Translations under genes and position numbers: made by a program
The notes under the pieces: model-generated
Seen by the model: only the letters and a program-made list of their open reading frames with translations
Database searches by the model: none
Told to the model about the DNA's origin: nothing
From: Clostridia bacterium
GTDB taxonomy: Bacteria > Bacillota_A > Clostridia > Christensenellales > Borkfalkiaceae
Direction: 5' to 3'
DNA: 9,004 bases
NCBI GenBank assembly: GCA_017504735.1
Contig: JAFVQP010000064.1
Location: 1 to 9,004 of the forward strand
Part shown: one piece after another, positions 1 to 6,099 of the stretch
How the letters are laid out: each line of letters begins with the position of its first letter
Position numbering within the stretch: position 1 is the stretch's first letter

Positions 1-242
1 TAGATGGTGATTTTGAGTTTGAATACAATTGATTCAAGCGAAGCGTACAAACAAATTCCAATTTGCCGAGCTGAATAGGCGTCAAGCGTTGGAGTGCAAT
101 TTCGATTTGGTGGACTTTGGTGCAACACTTTATAGGGCGATACTCACGATATTCACGATATTGCACGAAATCACACGATAAATGCACGATATTCACGATA
201 TCAAACAGTGTTCTTAAAACTCAAAGAGATAATGAAAAAACG
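1..242. other. Gene-free left flank, probable repeated intergenic element
   Basis: No convincing gene lies in these 242 bases. The first 32 bases could be the last nine codons of a gene entering from the left (reading DGDFEFEYN then TGA), but this is too short to support. From 23 to 181 a frame stays open with peptide pieces such as KRTNKFQFAELNRRQ and NFDLVDFG, without a plausible ATG or ribosome binding site. I suspect this is repeated non-coding DNA. Read on the minus strand, bases 107-118 contain a stretch ending AGTCCACCA, which resembles a tRNA acceptor end with CCA, but no cloverleaf is visible. The right half is a short tandem repeat listed separately. A 61-residue frame at 117-302 runs through the repeat, the terminator and the promoter and is judged spurious. 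Confidence 0.5.
145..202. repeat. Six tandem CACGATATT-like units
   Basis: Units start at 145, 154, 164, 174, 185 and 194. Four are CACGATATT or CACGATATC; the middle two are degenerate (CACGAAAT and CACGATAAATG). The first pair and last pair give an exact 17-base direct repeat, CACGATATTCACGATAT, at 145-161 and 185-201. The array lies about 40 bases before a terminator and is not inside any supported gene. It could be binding sites for a protein, or part of a dispersed intergenic repeat; the sequence alone does not decide. Confidence 0.8.
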
Positions 243-277
243 AACGTACCCTTGCGGTGCGTTGTTTTTTGTTTTTT
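243..277 (+). terminator. Rho-independent terminator
   Basis: The arms AACGTACC (243-250) and GGTGCGTT (256-263) pair over eight base pairs, one of them a G-T, around the loop CTTGC. A T-rich tract with a single G (264-277) follows. It would stop rightward transcription from whatever lies left of the window and insulate the promoter 13 bases downstream. Confidence 0.75.
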
Positions 278-289
278 AAGGTTCATTTA

Positions 290-318
290 TTTACTTTTTT
301 AAAAAAATATGATATAAT
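290..318 (+). promoter_or_regulatory. Extended -10 sigma-A promoter of the pectate-lyase-like lipoprotein
   Basis: The -35 box is TTTACT (290-295) and the -10 box is a perfect TATAAT (313-318) with a 17-base spacer. TG at 310-311 gives the extended -10 form TGnTATAAT. Transcription should start near 325, leaving a leader of about 37 bases before the start codon at 362. Confidence 0.8.
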
Positions 319-343
319 ATAATCGTTCAATAAACTAAACAAG

Positions 344-349
344 AAAGGG
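344..349 (+). promoter_or_regulatory. Ribosome binding site that decides the start at 362
   Basis: AAAGGG ends directly against the ATG at 350 and three bases before the ATG at 353, which is too close for either. The ATG at 362 is 12 bases away, and it begins the Met-Lys-Lys sequence expected of a lipoprotein signal peptide. Confidence 0.55.
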
Positions 350-361
350 ATGATGCAAAAT

Positions 362-3300
362 ATGAAAAAATTCAAAAAAGCAATCATGATTTTCGTGTCA
401 TTAATGCTTAGCATTTTGATGACCTCCTGTACTTTGTTTGAGATGGCGGATTCGTCTAGCTCTTCCTCCAACGAAAGCAGTATTTCGGGGAACTCTTCCA
501 CAAAACAAGATTCCGAAAGTGAATCTTCCAGCAAAAAGGATTCTAGTGATAGCGAAGAGGATGACGACAGCAATAGCTCGAGTAGTGTAGAGGACGATAC
601 GGACAGCGACAGCTCAAGTAGCGAAGAGGATAACGAAAGCGACAGCTCGAGTAGCGTAGAAGACAATACGGATAGCGACAGCTCGAGTAGCGTAGAGGAC
701 GATACGGAGAGTGATAGCTCAAGTAGCGTAGAAGATAGTACGGATAGCGACAGCTCAAGTAGTGTAGAAGATAGTACGGATAGCGACAGTTCAAGCAGTG
801 TGGAAGATAGTACGGACGAGGATAGCTCGAGTAGTGATGATGGTGACATTGAAGAAGAGCCGACCCCTACCTACCAGGTGGTTAAAGCTTTGAACGATGA
901 AAATTCCACCCAAAAGCTGATTAAAACGCAATATATGAGGGACAGTGCCCTTGTGGTAGATGCGATTGCGACTGATTTTGGCGCAGATCCTACGGGTCAG
1001 GTGGATAGCACGGATGCGATTCAGCAGGCGTTGAGGGCTGCGGCAAATTTGGGCGGCGGTACGGTATTTTTACCGAGCGGAAAATACATTGTTTCCGGAG
1101 AAATTGAAGTGCCCGACTACGTATCTCTTGTGGGGGACTGGAATAAACCCAACGCGGACAATACGGATGAGAATTTTGATTACGGGACGGTCATCATGGC
1201 AAGACCGGAAGTTCTTTTCGGGGCAAATCCAAAGGACAAGCCTCTTTTCATCATCGGTAACGACGCAGGGATTGTGGGTGTGACCTTCTATTATATGGAG
1301 CAAAATGCGACGTATATCAAGAATTACGGTTATACCATCTACGCAAATGCGCCGGCAACGGCAACCTTTAAAAATTTAACCTTTATCAACTGTACCTACG
1401 GGATCGGTGTTTCGTTGAATAACATCCCCAACGAGCTTGTGAATATTGAAAACGTGTACGGTACCTTCTTGTATAATGCGATTACGCATAATGGTACGAC
1501 GGACGTTGGTTTCTACGATAATATCCATATCTCTACGGGATATTGGGAAAATGCGCCCGATACTTACAAGTGCGGGGACGTGTCGTCGATGAAATCCTTT
1601 GTAAACAGCAATTTGACGGCAATCGTTTTGGGGGATTTGGACGATCAGCTTATCTCCAACGTGACCGTTGACGGTGGGAAAGTTGGTATAAAATTCACCA
1701 CGGGTGTAAGGGATGGCGCCGGTTTTTGGGGACTTATCCACAAGGCAAACCTTTCTTGTGCAACGGGTGTATATGCGGATTATTTAAACCCTGTAAGCGG
1801 TGTTGTTTTTACCGACTCTAACGTGGGCGTTGTGGAAAATGCCTCGTCCGTTGGTTGTATCAAAATGAGCAATTCTACCTATACAAGCGCAGGTACGGGC
1901 CGAATTTTAAAAGAGGGCGGGCAGGTTGCCTCCACGGAGGTTGCAACCCCTTCTCTCCTTTCGTTTTCCACCTCGGAAAGATTGTTCGTTGCGAATAATC
2001 TAACGTCGGGGGGCGCTAGGGATAACACCTCCGCATTGCAAACGATTTTGAATTCCGTCGGCGAAGAAGGCGGGATTGTAGTGATTCCCAACGGTATTTA
2101 TAGATTGGATGGTACGGTTACAATTCCTAAAAACGTAGAAATCCGTTCCACGCAGTCGATTTTCTCCAGATCGAATCACAATCAAAGTGAGAAAAACGGG
2201 GTTGTATTCATTTCTTACGTAACGGGTTCGACCTTTGTGTTAAAAGAAAAGGCGGGCGTTGTTGGTGTGAGAATTTGGCACGCGAAAAACGATTTTATAA
2301 CCGCGCAAAATAACCTTAAGGGCGGTGTATATACGGCTGACGTTTCCATCAAGGCGGATGGCGCAGGTGCGTACGCATACCTGAATGAAAGCGTTGGGGC
2401 ATACGTTGGTTTTGATTTTTCCGCGTGTGATAACCATATTTTAAAGAGTAATTATGGTATTTCTTACGTGAATTTCATCAAAGCAGGCGGTAAAGACGGC
2501 GTGATTACGCAATGTCTTGCGAATTTGAACTTTATGGCAAGATCGAACCTTTACACCTATTTTGATACCAACTTGTCAATTGCTGCAAACTGGGAAAAAA
2601 TTAAAAACAGTGGAGAAACCAACGACGACTTTGCTGTATTGCGTGACGATATCGGAAGAACGTACACCAAGATGGTTCGCCTTGAAAATGCTGAAAACGA
2701 AGTGGCTTTCCACGTCTTTGCTTACGGGGAAGCAGGTCTTTTCGATATGGTAAATTCGACGGCGACCCTGATCAATACGTCGTTGGATTATATCCACACG
2801 GACAAAATTGTTTACGAGCTTTCGGGCGGTAGATGCGATATCATCGGCTCGTTAAGGGTTTATGGTATTTCGGTAAAGGTAAACGAGGGGACGATGACGG
2901 CTTATGGCCGAATTGCACACGGCAAAGTGAAGGAAAAGGCTTATGATTCCTCCGTTTCCTTGGAAGATACGATTGAATACGTTTCTGAAAACGCAAAGAG
3001 AAAAACCTTGTTTAATTGCGATTCCATGTCGTGGCTGTCGGCATTTTATTCCTCGGTAACCCTGAATCGCGATGCGAATTATATCAAAGAGGGAAGCGGT
3101 AGCTGGAAGTGGAAATCGGATACCATTGCAGATGATTTTAGTAGCGTGGATATCAGTGAATATAAAAATGGGTACTTGCACTTCTACGTCTATTGCAGTG
3201 ATATCACCAAAATAGGCACGCAGGGTCAAATTGAAATCACCTCTTCGGGTACGTGCGACGTAAATGAATATAGCTGGGTTGCTACGCAATATATCACAAA

Positions 3301-3451
3301 AACCGGTTGGAATGACGTTTGGTTGGATATTTCTAGCGCAAGCGTAACGGGCGGTGAAGCGGATTTGTCGGCAATCAACTATTTTAGAATTTATATGTTG
3401 GATGCGACGGCAACCTTCTATATTGACAATATCGAAGTGGTTACGGATTAA
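362..3451 (+). CDS. Surface lipoprotein: Ser/acidic stalk, two pectate-lyase-3 beta-helix regions, C-terminal carbohydrate-binding-like domain
   Basis: Predicted 1029-residue exported lipoprotein. The signal peptide is MKKFKKAIMIFVSLMLSILM, then TSC; the Cys at about 23 would be lipidated (lipobox MTSC, with an unusual Met at -3). Residues about 30-165 are almost only Ser, Asp and Glu, built from the 36-bp repeat listed separately, and probably form an extended stalk through the wall. Two regions resemble the N-terminal part of the pectate lyase superfamily 3 (right-handed beta-helix): residues from about 201 (DFGADPTG, DAIQQAL, GGGTVFLPSGKY) and again from about 538 (DNTSALQTILN, GGIVVIPNGIYRLDG). 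The final 150 residues (from about 880: GSGSWKWKSD, GWNDVWLDISS, ATFYIDNIEV) look like a jelly-roll carbohydrate-binding module. The family includes pectate lyases, GH28-related enzymes and phage tailspikes; I cannot identify catalytic residues, so polysaccharide binding or cleavage is inferred. Transcribed alone from 290-318 and closed by the terminator at 3477. In-frame ATGs at 350 and 353 are alternative starts. Confidence 0.85.
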   Translation: MKKFKKAIMIFVSLMLSILMTSCTLFEMADSSSSSSNESSISGNSSTKQDSESESSSKKDSSDSEEDDDSNSSSSVEDDTDSDSSSSEEDNESDSSSSVEDNTDSDSSSSVEDDTESDSSSSVEDSTDSDSSSSVEDSTDSDSSSSVEDSTDEDSSSSDDGDIEEEPTPTYQVVKALNDENSTQKLIKTQYMRDSALVVDAIATDFGADPTGQVDSTDAIQQALRAAANLGGGTVFLPSGKYIVSGEIEVPDYVSLVGDWNKPNADNTDENFDYGTVIMARPEVLFGANPKDKPLFIIGNDAGIVGVTFYYMEQNATYIKNYGYTIYANAPATATFKNLTFINCTYGIGVSLNNIPNELVNIENVYGTFLYNAITHNGTTDVGFYDNIHISTGYWENAPDTYKCGDVSSMKSFVNSNLTAIVLGDLDDQLISNVTVDGGKVGIKFTTGVRDGAGFWGLIHKANLSCATGVYADYLNPVSGVVFTDSNVGVVENASSVGCIKMSNSTYTSAGTGRILKEGGQVASTEVATPSLLSFSTSERLFVANNLTSGGARDNTSALQTILNSVGEEGGIVVIPNGIYRLDGTVTIPKNVEIRSTQSIFSRSNHNQSEKNGVVFISYVTGSTFVLKEKAGVVGVRIWHAKNDFITAQNNLKGGVYTADVSIKADGAGAYAYLNESVGAYVGFDFSACDNHILKSNYGISYVNFIKAGGKDGVITQCLANLNFMARSNLYTYFDTNLSIAANWEKIKNSGETNDDFAVLRDDIGRTYTKMVRLENAENEVAFHVFAYGEAGLFDMVNSTATLINTSLDYIHTDKIVYELSGGRCDIIGSLRVYGISVKVNEGTMTAYGRIAHGKVKEKAYDSSVSLEDTIEYVSENAKRKTLFNCDSMSWLSAFYSSVTLNRDANYIKEGSGSWKWKSDTIADDFSSVDISEYKNGYLHFYVYCSDITKIGTQGQIEITSSGTCDVNEYSWVATQYITKTGWNDVWLDISSASVTGGEADLSAINYFRIYMLDATATFYIDNIEVVTD
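575..835 (+). repeat. 36-bp tandem repeat encoding SSSS-acidic units
   Basis: Eight Ser4 blocks begin at codons from 575 to 824. Successive blocks are 12 codons apart (pattern SSSSVEDxTDSD), except one 11-codon, 33-bp unit (SSSSEEDNESD) in second position. The last three complete units are nearly identical in DNA, while earlier ones are more diverged, so the array looks as if it grew recently toward its right end. All length changes keep the reading frame. Confidence 0.9.
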
Positions 3452-3476
3452 CCCATTCAATCATAAACCTAGTAAG

Positions 3477-3510
3477 ACAACGCATCCAAAAGGGTGCGTT
3501 GTTTGTTTTT
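3477..3510 (+). terminator. Rho-independent terminator after the surface lipoprotein gene
   Basis: ACAACGCATCC (3477-3487) pairs with GGGTGCGTTGT (3492-3502) over 11 base pairs with one G-T, around an AAAA loop. A T-rich tract runs to 3510. It lies 25 bases after the stop codon and is followed at once by the promoter of the next operon. Confidence 0.9.
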
Positions 3511-3516
3511 AACCGC

Positions 3517-3545
3517 TTTACTTTTCCGCAAACATATGCTATAAT
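3517..3545 (+). promoter_or_regulatory. Extended -10 sigma-A promoter of the three-gene operon
   Basis: TTTACT (3517-3522), a 17-base spacer, and TATAAT (3540-3545) preceded by TGC give an extended -10. Box sequences and spacing match the promoter at 290-318. Transcription should begin near 3552, just before the ribosome binding site, so this leader is very short. Confidence 0.8.
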
Positions 3546-3559
3546 AAAACAACTAACAC

Positions 3560-3565
3560 AAAGGA
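3560..3565 (+). promoter_or_regulatory. Ribosome binding site that decides the start at 3574
   Basis: AAAGGA lies eight bases before the ATG at 3574. An upstream in-frame ATG at 3499 lies inside the terminator stem and ahead of the promoter, so it cannot be the start on the transcript proposed here. Confidence 0.8.
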
Positions 3566-3573
3566 CAGCAATT

Positions 3574-4329
3574 ATGAAATTTGAAATGTGGTCGGTTTGG
3601 CATATCTTGTATATCGTTTCGCCAGTTTTGATATTTACCGCGATTTACATACTCACAAAAAACCGTTCGGCAAAAACGAAAAATATTTTGGGGTACGTGT
3701 TGGGCGGTATTTCCGTAGCCATTTTAATCGTACGCAACATCGATATTTACGTCCGCAGCGGGTGGGATTTAGAGGTAATCCCCTTGCAGGTTTGCCATAT
3801 CGGCAGCGTGGTGGCAGGCTTGGCGTTGCTCCTTAAAAAGAAGTGGCTGATTTTGACCGCTTTTTGCTTTCATCTCATACCTGCCTTGCTCGCAATGGTA
3901 TTTGCGGACGCTTTGGCTGGGTATGATACCCTGTTGAAAATCAGACCGCAAACCTATATTTGGGGGCATATTTTCATTATTGTTTGTGCCTTGTACGGCA
4001 TACTTATCTACCGCCCCAAACTCGAAAAAAAGGACTTAATCCATTCCTTGATTTTTGTTGGATGTATGGCGGTTACGGCGATTGTTTGCAACTCGCTTTT
4101 TAGAGAACTGCTCGCTTGGGAACCCAACTACTTTTACTTGTATGATTACACGGGTACGCCCTTAAAATTCTTATACAACGCGTTACCGACCTCGACCTAC
4201 GGTTGGTTTGCCATCAACTGGTTCTACGTCCTCGTATTGTTGGCGGTGTTTGTCGGGGTATTTATCGGCTTATACTTTGTCTCAAAGTGGCTTGTGGATA
4301 AATTATCCGTGCAAAAGGAGCAGGTATGA
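3574..4329 (+). CDS. YwaF/TMEM164-like integral membrane protein
   Basis: Predicted 251-residue membrane protein with about seven hydrophobic segments: residues 8-27, 37-60, roughly 68-88, 90-111, 128-147, 155-176 and 215-240. Features that recall the YwaF (TIGR02206) family, related to eukaryotic TMEM164, are the conserved-looking PLQVC motif at 70-74 in the third segment, GH at 131-132 in the fifth, and the aromatic loop NYFYLYDYTGTPLKFLYNAL. The family has no well-established bacterial function, although TMEM164 is reported to act as an acyltransferase in ether lipid metabolism. A lipid-related role would be inference. First gene of the operon; its stop overlaps the next start as ATGA, which implies translational coupling. 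The start at 3574 is fixed by AAAGGA eight bases upstream. Confidence 0.7.
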   Translation: MKFEMWSVWHILYIVSPVLIFTAIYILTKNRSAKTKNILGYVLGGISVAILIVRNIDIYVRSGWDLEVIPLQVCHIGSVVAGLALLLKKKWLILTAFCFHLIPALLAMVFADALAGYDTLLKIRPQTYIWGHIFIIVCALYGILIYRPKLEKKDLIHSLIFVGCMAVTAIVCNSLFRELLAWEPNYFYLYDYTGTPLKFLYNALPTSTYGWFAINWFYVLVLLAVFVGVFIGLYFVSKWLVDKLSVQKEQV

Positions 4330-5009
4330 ATAGACCGATAACGACTTTGTTTTTGTTGGCCTCGGTGGACGGAAAAATCAGTACGGGCAGTACGGATAAT
4401 TTGGACGTGGATAAGGATTTTCCGAAGATTGCAGGGGTAAAAGAGGGGTTGCACCAGTATTACGAAATTGAGCAAACCACCGATTTGTGGTCGTTGAATT
4501 CGGGTCGAGTGCAGGCGAAAATCGGCGTCAACACGAAACCGATGCCTGGTAAAACCCCCGTGTCCTTCGTTTTGGTGGATAATACCCATCTAACGGAACA
4601 CGGTGTGCGGTATTTTTGCGCGCTGTCCGATAAATTTGTGTTGATTACCGCCAACGAAAACCACCCTGCATTTGGGGTAAAAGCGGAAAACTTACACGTG
4701 ATTTACCAAGAAAAAATCTCCCTTTCTGATGGGTTAAAGCGCTTAAAAGAGGATTTTGGCTGTGAACGCTTGACGGTGCAAACGGGGGGTACCTTAAATG
4801 CACTTTTCGTGCGCGAAGGGTTGATTGATTTTGTCGATATTGTGGTTGCGCCCGTCCTTGTCGGCGGGAAAGACACTTCCACCGTAATCGACGGAAAATC
4901 CTTTACGGAAGAAGAGGAATTGTCAAAACTCGGTGTGTTGAAATTGATAGATTGTCAAGTGCTAGAAAACTCTTACCTGCGCTTGCGTTATGAGGTTATA
5001 AAAAGATAA
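4326..5009 (+). CDS. Stand-alone RibD C-terminal (DHFR-like) reductase family protein
   Basis: Predicted 227-residue soluble cytoplasmic protein. It reads as the NAD(P)H-dependent reductase fold found at the C-terminus of RibD: the N-terminal strand and loop TLFLLASVDGKIS (residues 7-19), the glycine motif TGGTLNALFV (153-162), and VAPVLVGG (174-181). In riboflavin synthesis this domain reduces the ribosyl side chain of the pyrimidine intermediate, but here no deaminase domain is fused and no other rib gene is nearby. Stand-alone members act on varied or unknown substrates, so it is not named ribD. The ribosome binding site AAGGAG (4315-4320) lies inside the preceding gene, five bases before the start. 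The following gene begins 23 bases downstream. Confidence 0.82.
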   Translation: MNRPITTLFLLASVDGKISTGSTDNLDVDKDFPKIAGVKEGLHQYYEIEQTTDLWSLNSGRVQAKIGVNTKPMPGKTPVSFVLVDNTHLTEHGVRYFCALSDKFVLITANENHPAFGVKAENLHVIYQEKISLSDGLKRLKEDFGCERLTVQTGGTLNALFVREGLIDFVDIVVAPVLVGGKDTSTVIDGKSFTEEEELSKLGVLKLIDCQVLENSYLRLRYEVIKR

Positions 5010-5032
5010 AAAGCTACTTCGGAAATAGATAT

Positions 5033-5704
5033 ATGGATACAAAGTTGTTTTTCTCGGCGATTACAAAATTCCTGCTCGGCGTTGTCCTTGTAGGCGTATT
5101 GATATTTTTACCTGCAGGCACCCTTCGTTTTACAAACGGTTGGCTGTTGATGGGGGTACTATTTATCCCCATGTTTTTGGCAGGGATTGTGATGATGTGT
5201 AAAAATCCCGACCTGTTAAGACGGCGTTTGAATGCGAAGGAAAAGCAAAAGGAACAGGGTATCGTCATAAAGTTGAGCGGTTTGATGTTTGTGGCAGGAT
5301 TTGTATTGGCAGGGCTTGATTTCCGTTATGGCTGGTGGCAAATTCCACCGATATATACCTACGTTTCAGCGGTTATTTTTCTTCTTTCCTACGTGATGTG
5401 GGCGGTGGTGTTAAAGCAAAACGCCTACTTGTCCAGGACGATTAAAGTGGAAGAAGGACAGCAGGTAATCGACAAAGGCTTGTACGGTATCATTCGTCAC
5501 CCTATGTACACGGCAACGATTTTTTTGTTTTTGTCGATGCCTTTGGTACTTGGCTCGATGGCGGCGTTCTTCATCTTTTTGCTTTACCCTATATTGATTG
5601 TGGTGCGTATCGTTTATGAGGAAAAGGTGTTGGAAAAAGAGTTGGTCGGCTACGTAGAATACAAGAAAAAGGTGAGATATCGCCTAATACCCTTTATTTG
5701 GTAA
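5033..5704 (+). CDS. Isoprenylcysteine carboxyl methyltransferase (ICMT/PEMT-type) family membrane protein
   Basis: Predicted 223-residue membrane protein with about five hydrophobic segments. The C-terminal half carries the hallmark of the family: VIDKGLYGIIRHPMY, with RHPMY at 155-159, then a hydrophobic segment, an EE pair, and a tail GYVEYKKKVRYRLIPFIW. Relatives use S-adenosylmethionine to methylate small or lipid-linked acceptors at the membrane. Prenylated CaaX proteins are not expected in bacteria, so the substrate is unknown. Last gene of the operon. Its ribosome binding site is weak (GGA nine bases before ATG), so expression may depend on read-through from upstream translation. It ends six bases before the terminator stem at 5710. 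Confidence 0.82.
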   Translation: MDTKLFFSAITKFLLGVVLVGVLIFLPAGTLRFTNGWLLMGVLFIPMFLAGIVMMCKNPDLLRRRLNAKEKQKEQGIVIKLSGLMFVAGFVLAGLDFRYGWWQIPPIYTYVSAVIFLLSYVMWAVVLKQNAYLSRTIKVEEGQQVIDKGLYGIIRHPMYTATIFLFLSMPLVLGSMAAFFIFLLYPILIVVRIVYEEKVLEKELVGYVEYKKKVRYRLIPFIW

Positions 5705-5709
5705 GGATA

Positions 5710-5742
5710 CGAGGAAGTAAAAACTACTTCCTCGTTCTTTTT
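5710..5742 (+). terminator. Terminator of the three-gene operon
   Basis: A perfect 10-bp stem, CGAGGAAGTA (5710-5719) with TACTTCCTCG (5725-5734), around the loop AAAAC, followed by TTCTTTTT. On the minus strand the same stem contains the stop codon of the converging small gene, but no T-tract follows in that direction. Confidence 0.92.
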
Positions 5743-5933
5743 ACGCGTGATTCGTGGGCGGAAATGAACTGTATATAGGCATCGTTATTTTTGGATTCAG
5801 CAATATTTGTTTTGCTTTCCGTAGAAGGGCACTCTTTGGTGTTTTTATCAGTGGATAAAGTAGGATTTTCCTGCGGCGGCGCAGGGGAATTTAGTAAAGA
5901 TTGTAAAAATTGGAATACGCCAAAGGGTTCCAT
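5724..5933 (-). CDS. Small hypothetical protein, converging on the operon terminator
   Basis: Predicted 69-residue protein that I do not recognise. The N-terminus is hydrophobic (MEPFGVFQFLQSLLNS) and could form a short helix; a Pro/Ser/Thr/Lys-rich middle follows; the end is NNDAYIQFISAHESRVKRTRK up to the final residues, an amphipathic and then strongly basic tail. Support for it being real: a strong GGAGG nine bases before the ATG, a codon choice like its neighbours, and no other gene on these bases. Against it: I find no clear promoter on this strand, and the stop codon falls in the terminator stem of the opposite operon. The length and composition would suit a small spore or envelope-associated protein, but that is only a guess. 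Confidence 0.5.
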   Translation of the reverse strand: MEPFGVFQFLQSLLNSPAPPQENPTLSTDKNTKECPSTESKTNIAESKNNDAYIQFISAHESRVKRTRK

Positions 5934-5942
5934 GCAAAAAAA

Positions 5943-5947
5943 CCTCC
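5943..5947 (-). promoter_or_regulatory. Ribosome binding site of the small minus-strand gene
   Basis: Minus-strand GGAGG (within TTTGGAGG) lies nine bases upstream of the ATG at 5933. It is one of the strongest Shine-Dalgarno sequences in the window and is the main reason for calling the small gene. Confidence 0.6.
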
Positions 5948-5996
5948 AAAATATAAAATTTTCCTAGAAAAATTAAGAAAAGGCAATCGTTTTTGT

Positions 5997-6025
5997 TTGA
6001 TTTAATTGACATTTTGATATATAAT
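5997..6025 (+). promoter_or_regulatory. Sigma-A promoter of the doubly anchored protein gene
   Basis: TTGATT (5997-6002), a 17-base spacer and TATAAT (6020-6025). The expected transcription start is near 6032, so an ATG at 6031 cannot be the translation start. A perfect TTGACA at 6006-6011 is only eight bases from TATAAT; it could instead pair with a weak TATGCG (6030-6035), 18 bases away, as an overlapping second promoter. Confidence 0.7.
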
Positions 6026-6030
6026 AGAGT

Positions 6031-6076
6031 ATGCGACAATATAGTCGGCATATGCTATTCTTTTGCAAAAGCCGAC
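6031..6076 (+). promoter_or_regulatory. Structured 5' leader with two competing stems
   Basis: The bases GTCG(GC) at 6044-6049 can pair either with CGAC at 6034-6037 (extended by ATG/CAT, loop AATATA) or with GCCGAC at 6071-6076 (loop of 21 bases containing GCATATGC and TTTTGCAAAA). The two stems exclude each other. No T-tract follows, and the ribosome binding site at 6085 is nine bases beyond the second stem. Whether this regulates translation or only stabilises the transcript end is unknown. Confidence 0.45.
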
Positions 6077-6084
6077 AACACAAT

Positions 6085-6091
6085 AAAGGAG
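6085..6091 (+). promoter_or_regulatory. Ribosome binding site that decides the start at 6100
   Basis: AAAGGAG is eight bases before the ATG at 6100, which opens a classical lipoprotein signal peptide. The in-frame ATG at 6031 has no such site and lies at the predicted transcription start. Confidence 0.88.
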
Positions 6092-6099
6092 TGCTTTCC

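Noticed and set aside
145..202. CRISPR array
   Set aside because: Units are nine bases long without unique spacers of about 30 bases, and no cas gene is present.
117..302. 61-residue frame on the plus strand
   Set aside because: It runs through the tandem repeat, the terminator and the -35 box, and has no ribosome binding site.
283..849. 188-residue minus-strand frame with LELSLSV repeats
   Set aside because: It is the mirror of the Ser/acidic repeat of the lipoprotein gene and crosses that gene's promoter; its repetition comes from the 36-bp repeat.
2852..3460. 202-residue minus-strand frame
   Set aside because: It is antisense to the C-terminal domain of the surface lipoprotein and reads through the stop-codon region without a ribosome binding site.
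3499..3573. Upstream extension of the YwaF-like gene from an ATG at 3499
   Set aside because: That ATG is in the terminator stem and ahead of the promoter; AAAGGA supports the start at 3574.
4326..5009. Riboflavin synthesis locus
   Set aside because: Only the reductase-type domain is present; there is no deaminase domain, no other rib gene and no recognisable FMN riboswitch upstream.
6031..6099. Upstream extension of the doubly anchored protein from an ATG at 6031
   Set aside because: It coincides with the predicted transcription start and would hide the lipoprotein signal peptide; AAAGGAG supports the start at 6100.
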